Assembly: GCA_032027085.1 (NCBI GenBank)
Contig: JAVSMS010000001.1
Span: 3,121,126 to 3,185,125, forward strand
Reading direction: 5' to 3'
Source: Pseudorhodoplanes sp.
Lineage (GTDB): Bacteria; Pseudomonadota; Alphaproteobacteria; Rhizobiales; Xanthobacteraceae
DNA length: 64,000 nucleotides
The notes beneath the pieces are model-generated. The model was not told the DNA's origin. It ran no database searches and saw only the letters and a program-made list of their open reading frames with translations. Shown piece by piece: positions 58,323-64,000 of this stretch (the first letter of the stretch is position 1; each line of letters begins with the position of its first letter). The translations under genes and the position numbers were made by a program.

Positions 58323-58602
58323 CCGCTTTGGCTGGATGATGCTTGCCGCGATCGACAGGAGCGCCGACAAGCTCCTGCGTGTCATCCGCACGGGATGCGC
58401 TTGAGTTTTATGCTCACGAGAAGGCCGGTTACAAACGTAAAATTCTCCTTCGACGGGTTCAAAGAGATCTTTGTTTCAAATTTGCAAAGCGACCTCGCCG
58501 ATTGTCCGAAAGCAATCAGGTCGATGCCGAGATGTGACATTGATGCGCAACCGAAGTCGCCAATCGGAATGTTCGGCACCGTGAGACAAGGAGCAATGGC
58601 GT

Positions 58603-59580
58603 ATGGCTGGATGGTTCAAAGATAACGCGCAGTCGATCGGCCACACCCCGCTGGTTCGCCTCAACCGCGTCGCGGGCAATACCAGGGCCACGGTCTTGGC
58701 CAAGATCGAAGGGCGCAATCCCGCCTATTCGGTCAAGTGTCGCATCGGCGCGGCGATGGTTCAGGATGCGGAGAGGCGTAACCTGCTTGGTCCCGGCAAG
58801 GAGCTGATCGAGCCGACCAGTGGCAATACGGGGATCGCACTGGCTTTCGTCGCGGCGGCGCGTGGCATCCCGCTCACTTTGACCATGCCCGAGACCATGA
58901 GCATCGAACGCCGCAAACTGCTGACGGCCTTTGGGGCGAAGCTTGTCCTTACCGATGGAGCGCGCGGCATGCCGGGCGCGATCGCCAAGGCCGAGGAACT
59001 GGTAGCGTCGAATCCCGATCGCTACGTGCTGCTGCAGCAATTCAGAAATCCGGCCAATCCCTTGATTCACGAGCAGACGACGGGCCCGGAAATCTGGAAC
59101 GACACGGACGGGGCGATTGATATCTTGGTCTCCGGCGTCGGGACCGGTGGCACCATCACGGGGGTGTCGCGACACATCAAACGAACCCGCGGCAAAAACA
59201 TTCTGTCTGTCGCCGTCGAGCCGGCCGCAAGCCCGGTTCTGAGCCAGAAGCGTGCCAATCAGCCGCTGAAGCCCGGACCTCACAAGATTCAGGGGATCGG
59301 CGCAGGCTTCGTTCCCGACGTGCTCGACCTGTCGCTGGTCGATGCGATCGAGCAGGTCTCGAACGAGGAGTCTATCGAGTTTGCGCGGCGTCTTGCGCGT
59401 GAAGAGGGGCTTCTTTCGGGAATTTCGAGCGGTGCGGCAACCGCCGTCGCAGTGCGTTTAGCCCAGCAGGCCGAGAATAGCGGCAAGACGATCGTGGTGG
59501 TGCTGCCGGATTCCGGCGAACGGTATCTTTCAACGGTCCTGTTCGAAGGGATGTTCGACGCCCAGGGACTGGCAGCCTGA
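58603..59580 (+). CDS. cysK: Cysteine synthase A
   Basis: O-acetylserine sulfhydrylase forming cysteine from O-acetylserine and sulfide, 325 residues. The PLP lysine lies in [14 protein letters not shown] (about residue 45), the substrate loop in [12 protein letters not shown] and the phosphate loop in [15 protein letters not shown] late [13 protein letters not shown] is typical. ATG 58603 has AGGAG nine bases upstream. It is flanked on both sides by related repeats carrying terminators and is not in an operon. Confidence 0.94.
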   Translation: MAGWFKDNAQSIGHTPLVRLNRVAGNTRATVLAKIEGRNPAYSVKCRIGAAMVQDAERRNLLGPGKELIEPTSGNTGIALAFVAAARGIPLTLTMPETMSIERRKLLTAFGAKLVLTDGARGMPGAIAKAEELVASNPDRYVLLQQFRNPANPLIHEQTTGPEIWNDTDGAIDILVSGVGTGGTITGVSRHIKRTRGKNILSVAVEPAASPVLSQKRANQPLKPGPHKIQGIGAGFVPDVLDLSLVDAIEQVSNEESIEFARRLAREEGLLSGISSGAATAVAVRLAQQAENSGKTIVVVLPDSGERYLSTVLFEGMFDAQGLAA

Positions 59581-59629
59581 ATAGGGGCGGCGAGGCCGCA
59601 AGTCTGGCCATTGCTCAGACGAGAGGTGA

Positions 59630-59716
59630 CTGAACGAAGGCCGCACCGGACCGGGCGGCCTTCGCGTTGTCTTTTCCGGCATACCGTGTTGCAACGGGCG
59701 AGCCTGCAGCTTCCGG
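59630..59716 (+). repeat. Terminator-containing repeat, copy B
   Basis: CTGAAC, GGCCGCACCGGACC, GGCGGCCTTCGCGTTGTC, a spacer and GCCTGCAGCTTCCGG: a diverged copy of 58246-58322 after cysK. The right end runs into the 3' end of the convergent cupin gene. Confidence 0.7.
59636..59663 (+). terminator. Rho-independent terminator after cysK
   Basis: Stem GAAGGCCGC (59636-59644) with GCGGCCTTC (59655-59663) and a short GC-rich loop, 55 bp after the cysK stop. The stem is shorter than in copy A and lacks a long T run. Confidence 0.7.
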
Positions 59717-60196
59717 TCACTTCATGCGCGGATCGTCGGCGGGCTCGACATAGGTCACATCAAACGGACCTGTGCCATTGATCTGCACGATCGTTTCCTC
59801 CTCGGCTATCGCATAGTGCGGCATGCCTGCGGGTAGGTGAAAGAAGCTCGCGGGCGGCAGCGGCTTGATCGCTGAGCGGTCCACCTTCTCGCCGGAGGTG
59901 ATCGAGAAGCGCCCCGAAATGACGGTGACGAACTCGTCCTTGGAATGCCGATGCGGCGGGACGACAAAGTTTGCGGGGAATTTGAGCCGCAAAACGAACG
60001 GGCCCTCCTTGCCGGGGTTGCCGAGCAGCACGGCGGCCTGCGCGCCGGGCGGAAGCGAGGGCGGCGCCTTGCCCCATGTGATGGCGTCGGCAGACACCAC
60101 GGTGTGATGGGAGTCACTCGCGTGCAGCATCGATGCTCCGACGAATGCGGGGCTTAATGCGAGTGCGAGAGCAATCAAGCGCGACATGGACGTCAT
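59717..60196 (-). CDS. Exported cupin domain protein
   Basis: 159-residue protein: a signal peptide (LIALALALSPAFVGASM) and one cupin barrel with metal-site residues in VVPPHRHSKDEFVTVISGRF and a late PAGMPHYAIAEEET. ATG 60196 has AAAGGA upstream; another ATG three codons in is possible. Lies 43 bp downstream of the methyltransferase gene on the same strand, hence probably co-transcribed. Ligand unknown. Confidence 0.85.
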   Translation of the reverse strand: MTSMSRLIALALALSPAFVGASMLHASDSHHTVVSADAITWGKAPPSLPPGAQAAVLLGNPGKEGPFVLRLKFPANFVVPPHRHSKDEFVTVISGRFSITSGEKVDRSAIKPLPPASFFHLPAGMPHYAIAEEETIVQINGTGPFDVTYVEPADDPRMK

Positions 60197-60239
60197 GGCA
60201 TTGTTCCTTTCGTGCGTTACGGGGGAAAATTACGCGGCG

Positions 60240-61076
60240 TCAGCGCCGCGTAACGACGATCTCGAGATACTCGCCGGGCACCACCATCGTGCCGTCGTCG
60301 GCGCGATTGAATTTCGCGATGAGGCCGTGCAGATCTGCGATCAGCGCCTTGCGCCTGGTCTCGTGCAAGGCCGCCAGCGCCTTCAGCACAGGGCCATAAT
60401 AGGTCGCGAACACATCGAGGAAATGCGTGGGGGAGCGATAGCGGAAGACAAAGTTGCGCGGCTCCGCGACGATCGATGCGGCCTCATTGCCGAACAGTTC
60501 AGTGAGCCGTTCGCGTGTACCCCAGAGGGCGGGCGACTTAACTCCTTCCGGCGGCGGCAGATGTGCGCCAAGCGTCTTGAACATCTGGCCGATGAATCCC
60601 TGCGGCGTCCAGTTGGCCATGCCGATCTTGCCGCCGCGCTTGCACACGCGGAGCATTTCGGCGGCGGCCTTGTCCTGGTCCGGCGTGAACATCACCCCGA
60701 AGGACGACACGACGGCGTCGAAGCTTCCGTCTGCAAACGGAAGCCTTTCCGCGTCCGCCTCCTTGAAGGACATGTCGAGCCGCTCGGCCTCGGCGCGCTC
60801 GCGCGCGCGTCCGAGCAGGGCGGGCACGTAATCCGTCGCAACCACGTCGCACCAGCGTCGCGCGGCGGCGAGCGAGACGTTGCCATTGCCGGCAGCGACG
60901 TCGAGCACGCGCTGTCCGGCGCGAAGATCGAGCGCCTCGCACAGCGTTTCGCCGACGATCTGCAGGGTTGTGCCGACGACCGCATAGTCGCCCGACGACC
61001 AGGCGGCCTGCTGGCGCGTTTTGACGGCGGCAAGATCGGGGGCGGGAGGGGCTACTACAGCTTGGGCCTGAGCCAT
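60240..61076 (-). CDS. Class I SAM-dependent methyltransferase (UbiE/COQ5-like)
   Basis: 278-residue cytoplasmic methyltransferase. Motif I is VLDVAAGNGNVSLAAA, followed by ATDYVPALLGRARERA, AERLPFADGSFDAVVSSFGVMF and MANWTPQGFIGQMF. The pattern is that of the UbiE/Methyltransf_11 group acting on small molecules. ATG 61076 begins MAQAQAVV. It is divergent from the AraC-TPR regulator, with 211 bp between, so it is a likely target. The cupin gene lies downstream. Confidence 0.9.
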   Translation of the reverse strand: MAQAQAVVAPPAPDLAAVKTRQQAAWSSGDYAVVGTTLQIVGETLCEALDLRAGQRVLDVAAGNGNVSLAAARRWCDVVATDYVPALLGRARERAEAERLDMSFKEADAERLPFADGSFDAVVSSFGVMFTPDQDKAAAEMLRVCKRGGKIGMANWTPQGFIGQMFKTLGAHLPPPEGVKSPALWGTRERLTELFGNEAASIVAEPRNFVFRYRSPTHFLDVFATYYGPVLKALAALHETRRKALIADLHGLIAKFNRADDGTMVVPGEYLEIVVTRR

Positions 61077-61287
61077 GATATGATCTCCAAAATGCGCCGG
61101 CGGGATCGCCGGCTTGCCGCTCTACTGGCCTTTCGACCGGAACGCTGCTATGCAGCGCCCGCAGCGACATGCAGAAACCGCAATCGGATTGAATTTTTTT
61201 GCGATTGCGCGGCGCGAACCGTTGGGCGGCGCCGGGACACGAAGACTTTAGGCAGCGTCGAAAGCTAAGGACTTTTCGGGAGGTCCG

Positions 61288-62460
61288 ATGGGCCAGCAGT
61301 GGAATGCCCTTGAGCATGACGGCCTGACGCCGCGCGAGCGCGCGGCGCTGCCGGAAAGCGTCACGCGCGCGCTGAACTGGCTCAATGCGCGGCTGGACGA
61401 GCCTGTCGCGCTCGACGATCTCGCCGCAGTCGCCGGCGTGCGGCCGCGCACGCTGGAAGCGCATTTCAAGATGCATCTCGGCACGACGCCGCTTGGCTGG
61501 GTACGCAGAACGCGGCTTGCGCGCGCGCGCCAGCAATTGCTGGCGTCGGGCGGCGAAGCGAATATCACCGACATTGCCAGCGCCAACGGTTTCAGCGAGC
61601 TTGGTCGCTTCGCCGGGCAATACCGGAAACAATTCGGCGAATTGCCGTCGCAGACCTTGAAAGCGGCGCGGGGCGACACTCCGAATGACGAGATCGACGA
61701 TGAAGCGCTGCGTCTGAGCTGGCGCGCGCTTTCGTCCGCATTCATGGTCGGGCCGGAATCGAATCGTGCGGCACTCGACGATGTCGAACGCGCGCAGGAG
61801 ATTGCCCCACATTACGCCTTGCCGAAGGCGATTGCGGCCTGGTGCTGGGCGCAGCGCGCCGCACACGGGTTCAGCGACACGCCGCAGCTCGATCGCGCGC
61901 ATGCGCTGAAGCTCGCCGACGAGACGGCGCGGCTCGCGCCGCACGATGCGCTCGCGCTCAGTCTTTGCAGCGGTGCGCTCACGCTGGCGCGCCGCTTGTC
62001 GGAGGCCGACCGCTTGATCGAGCGTTCGCTTGCGATGGAGCCGTGGTCACCCTGGGCCTGGATCAGGCGCGCCTGGCTGTCCGCCTATCAGGGCGATGAC
62101 GAAGCGGCGCTGCGCGAGATGCAGATGACGCTGCGGGTGATGCCGTTCGAGCCGATGCGGCATCTCGCTTTCATCGGCATGGGCTGCGCGCATTTCAACG
62201 CCGGTCGCTATGACCGCGCGGCGCGCTGGGTACAGAGCGGTGTGCAGGCGGTGCCGGATTCGTTCTGGGCCGAACGCGTGCTGGTCGCCTCGACCGCGCT
62301 CGCGGGTGAGAGAGCCCAATCCCGCCGGCAGGCGCGAACGCTGTTGCGCAAGGACGACAGCCTTACCGTGACCGGCGCGCGCGCTGCCTGGCCGTTTACG
62401 CCAGGCTTCATCGACCGGCTGGGAGAGGGATTGCAGATCGCGGGCGTGCCAAGGAACTAG
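61288..62460 (+). CDS. AraC-family regulator fused to a TPR-like region
   Basis: 390 residues. The N-terminal third holds the AraC DNA-binding pair of helix-turn-helix motifs (LDDLAAVAGVRPRTLEAHFK and ITDIASANGFSELGRFAGQY). Most AraC proteins have the binding domain at the C-terminus. The remaining 250 residues are helical with TPR-like spacing (ALDDVERAQEIAPHYALPKA, ADETARLAPHDALALSL, EADRLIERSLAMEPWSPWA). It probably controls the divergent methyltransferase-cupin unit in response to a protein or small ligand bound by the TPR part. ATG 61288 has GGGAGG nearby. Confidence 0.86.
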   Translation: MGQQWNALEHDGLTPRERAALPESVTRALNWLNARLDEPVALDDLAAVAGVRPRTLEAHFKMHLGTTPLGWVRRTRLARARQQLLASGGEANITDIASANGFSELGRFAGQYRKQFGELPSQTLKAARGDTPNDEIDDEALRLSWRALSSAFMVGPESNRAALDDVERAQEIAPHYALPKAIAAWCWAQRAAHGFSDTPQLDRAHALKLADETARLAPHDALALSLCSGALTLARRLSEADRLIERSLAMEPWSPWAWIRRAWLSAYQGDDEAALREMQMTLRVMPFEPMRHLAFIGMGCAHFNAGRYDRAARWVQSGVQAVPDSFWAERVLVASTALAGERAQSRRQARTLLRKDDSLTVTGARAAWPFTPGFIDRLGEGLQIAGVPRN

Positions 62461-62615
62461 CCGGGTATCCTGGCCTGCCATTTCGTCTCTACTGTGTGCC
62501 AGTTGGAGCGCGCCTGAGCTATGCGATTGCTCGCGCGAGGACACGCATGCTCGGCGCAGATCAGGCGACGCTCGGGCCATCCTCGCGCCCGAGGAAGTGC
62601 ATTTCTATGAGCATG

Positions 62616-62664
62616 ACAAACGGCAGATCTAAGAGCAGGACAAACGGCAGGATCTAAGAGCAGG
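62616..62664. repeat. 24/25-bp tandem repeat
   Basis: GACAAACGGCAG followed by ATCTAAGAGCAG at 62616-62639 is repeated at 62640-62664 with one inserted G. A degenerate third start (GCAAATGGCAGAG) follows. Confidence 0.85.
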
Positions 62665-62726
62665 CAAATGGCAGAGCCGCTGGATTCCAGGTCCGGGCGT
62701 ACAGCGGTCGCGTGCGCACTAGGAAT

Positions 62727-62742
62727 TTGTTCACGTGAAACA
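62727..62742. promoter_or_regulatory. parS-like sequence
   Basis: TTGTTCACGTGAAACA matches the ParB-binding consensus TGTTTCACGTGAAACA at 14 of 16 positions. The right half is perfect and the palindromic core CACGTG is intact. No parA or parB genes lie in the window. Confidence 0.4.
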
Positions 62743-63009
62743 ACGGACCAAATCCTTGAAACCTGGTCATTATTGACGCCGCCTCGAGGCGGTCCTATAT
62801 GGCGCGCCATGACGAAGGCGCGCCCATTCTCGTTCCGCCGCCGTGCCGGCGCGGCACGGGTGCGTGCTTGCGCGTGATCGTCTCGTGCCGCCGGACATCG
62901 GCTCCGCGGCGTTTCTTCTCCCGAAATTCGCGGTTGTCATGTCCCGGCGGCGCCGGTTGATTGAACATGGCGGCTCGCGTAAGCCGCTGGCGAAGCTTGG
63001 AGAAACGAC

Positions 63010-64000
63010 ATGGCGACGAAGGCGAAGATCGGGGTGCTCGGCGCCTCAGGCTATACCGGCTCCGAACTGGTGCGGCTGTTGCTGCGGCATCCGCGCGCCG
63101 AGATCGCGCTGCTCACCGCCGACCGCCGGGCCGGGCAGGAGATGCGCGCCGTGTTTCCGCAATTCTCGCCGTTCGATCTGCCGACGCTGGTGTCCATCGA
63201 TGACGTCGATTGGAAGACCACCGGCCTCGACCTGATCTTCTGCGCGTTGCCGCATGCGACCACGCAGAAGGTGATTTCGCAGATCTTTGCGGTGAAGCCT
63301 GACGCGAAAGTCGTTGACCTGTCTGCCGATTTCCGGCTGCGCGATGTGGCCGCCTACGCCAAATGGTACGGCCATGAGCACCACGCACCGGAGCTGCAGA
63401 AGGAGGCCGTCTACGGCCTTGTGGAAGTCCACCGGCGCGAGATCAAGAATGCGCGGCTGATCGCCAATCCCGGCTGCTACACCTCGGGCGCGCAATTGCC
63501 GCTGACTCCGCTCCTGAAGGCGAAGGCGATCGAGACCGACGAGATCGTGATCGACGCCAAGTCCGGCATGACCGGGGCGGGGCGTTCGCCCAAGGAAGCC
63601 ATGCTCTTCTCGGAGGTGTCGGAAGGCTTCCACGCCTATGGCGTCGGCCATCACCGGCATATGGCTGAACTGGATCAGGAATTCTCGCTCGCCGCCGGCA
63701 AGGAGGTGATCGTCACCTTCACCCCGCATCTGGTGCCGATGAACCGCGGCATCCTCTCGACCATCTACGTGCGCGGCCGGCGCGGCAAGACGCCGGAAGA
63801 CCTTCATGCGATACTATTGAAGTTCTACGAGAAGTCGGCGTTCGTGCACGTCCTGCCGTTCGGCGAGACCCCGCAGACGCGGCACGTTCGCGGCTCAAAC
63901 ATGACCTTCATCGGCGTGGCCAAAGACCGCATTCCCGGCCGCGCCATTGTGATCTCTGCGCTCGATAATCTGGTGAAGGGCGCCTCGGGGCAAGCGATCC
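63010..64000 (+). CDS. argC: N-acetyl-gamma-glutamyl-phosphate reductase (partial, runs off the window)
   Basis: Third enzyme of arginine synthesis, reducing N-acetylglutamyl phosphate to the semialdehyde with NADPH. It starts at ATG 63010 (GGAG seven bases upstream) with GVLGASGYTGSELVRLLL, the nucleotide-binding loop. The catalytic cysteine is in NPGCYTSGAQLPL (residue 156), and HRHMAELDQEF lies in the C-terminal domain. The frame is open for 330 codons with no stop before the window ends, a few dozen codons or fewer from the usual family length, so only the end is missing. Confidence 0.95.
   Translation, partial: MATKAKIGVLGASGYTGSELVRLLLRHPRAEIALLTADRRAGQEMRAVFPQFSPFDLPTLVSIDDVDWKTTGLDLIFCALPHATTQKVISQIFAVKPDAKVVDLSADFRLRDVAAYAKWYGHEHHAPELQKEAVYGLVEVHRREIKNARLIANPGCYTSGAQLPLTPLLKAKAIETDEIVIDAKSGMTGAGRSPKEAMLFSEVSEGFHAYGVGHHRHMAELDQEFSLAAGKEVIVTFTPHLVPMNRGILSTIYVRGRRGKTPEDLHAILLKFYEKSAFVHVLPFGETPQTRHVRGSNMTFIGVAKDRIPGRAIVISALDNLVKGASGQAI

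Larger units (their letters stand above)
58226..58602. other. Gap before cysK
   Basis: 377 bases with no convincing gene. It holds the terminator and repeat copy A (58246-58322). The remaining 280 bases lead to cysK and should hold its promoter; no riboswitch-like structure is recognised. Confidence 0.5.
62461..63009. other. Gap between the AraC-TPR gene and argC
   Basis: 549 bases without a convincing gene. It holds a tandem repeat at 62616-62664 and a parS-like sequence at 62727-62742. The last 100 bases probably hold the argC promoter. Confidence 0.55.

Overview
The window reads as a GC-rich, gene-dense chromosomal segment of an alphaproteobacterium. It most resembles Hyphomicrobiales in the Xanthobacteraceae/Nitrobacteraceae (Bradyrhizobium-like) neighbourhood. 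That placement rests on recalled gene orders (amiC, mrcA, prfB; M23 peptidase, bcp, yhdP-like, tyrS with divergent anmK; a SUF operon with a class I desulfurase in front of sufB) and on short intergenic hairpins of the 'gtcatg(c/g)ccggg' type. It is an inference from content, not a database result. No rRNA, tRNA, CRISPR array, phage or complete insertion sequence was found.

Layout. 1-2.1 kb: a minus-strand three-gene membrane module (DUF1622, a small DUF3302-like protein in a 4-bp ATGA overlap, SphA-like outer-membrane protein) and a small Cys/His protein on the plus strand. 2.1-8.8 kb: a minus-strand sulfatase operon. It holds a formylglycine-generating enzyme, two integral-membrane genes (one interrupted by an in-frame amber codon), a DUF202 protein and two paralogous sulfatases with the CxAxR modification site. 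9.1-11.5 kb: an exported DUF3300/DUF2950 pair. 11.7-16.8 kb: cell-wall genes (amidase, PBP1A) and prfB with its programmed +1 frameshift. 17.3-18.4 kb: two small exported proteins likely linked to copper. 18.4-28.4 kb: M23 peptidase, Bcp peroxiredoxin, a very large AsmA/YhdP-like protein, tyrS, anmK, an M28 peptidase and an alpha/beta hydrolase.

28.7-36.8 kb: a SUF iron-sulfur assembly operon (class I cysteine desulfurase, sufB, a small uncharacterised protein, sufC, sufD, sufS, sufT, a glyoxalase-fold protein, an A-type carrier, a TfoX-like protein), followed by a short porin-like remnant. 37-40.6 kb: a diguanylate cyclase, an RhlE-type helicase and a hydrolase. 40.7-43.3 kb: cystathionine beta-synthase with cystathionine gamma-lyase/synthase (reverse transsulfuration). 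43.3-49.1 kb: two tandem predicted exported methyltransferases, a small membrane protein, an exported caspase-like protein and a radical SAM protein. 49.2-52.6 kb: pobA, an SPW-repeat membrane protein, a relic of the 3' end of a second pobA-like gene, and a TctC-type solute-binding protein. 52.7-64 kb: parE, DedA, an FkbM methyltransferase, a GlcG/HbpS-type protein, a Tat-exported metallo-beta-lactamase-fold enzyme, cysK between two related terminator-bearing repeats, a cupin, a methyltransferase facing an AraC-TPR regulator, a parS-like site, and argC running off the end.

Sulfur handling recurs across the window: sulfate ester hydrolysis, cysteine synthesis, transsulfuration, desulfuration and Fe-S assembly. 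The genes sit in separate transcription units, so a single pathway is not implied. The observations most worth following are the amber-interrupted gene in the sulfatase operon, the cysteine-free extra SUF gene, the paired exported methyltransferases with a conserved CxxxC, the pobA relic, and the repeats around cysK.
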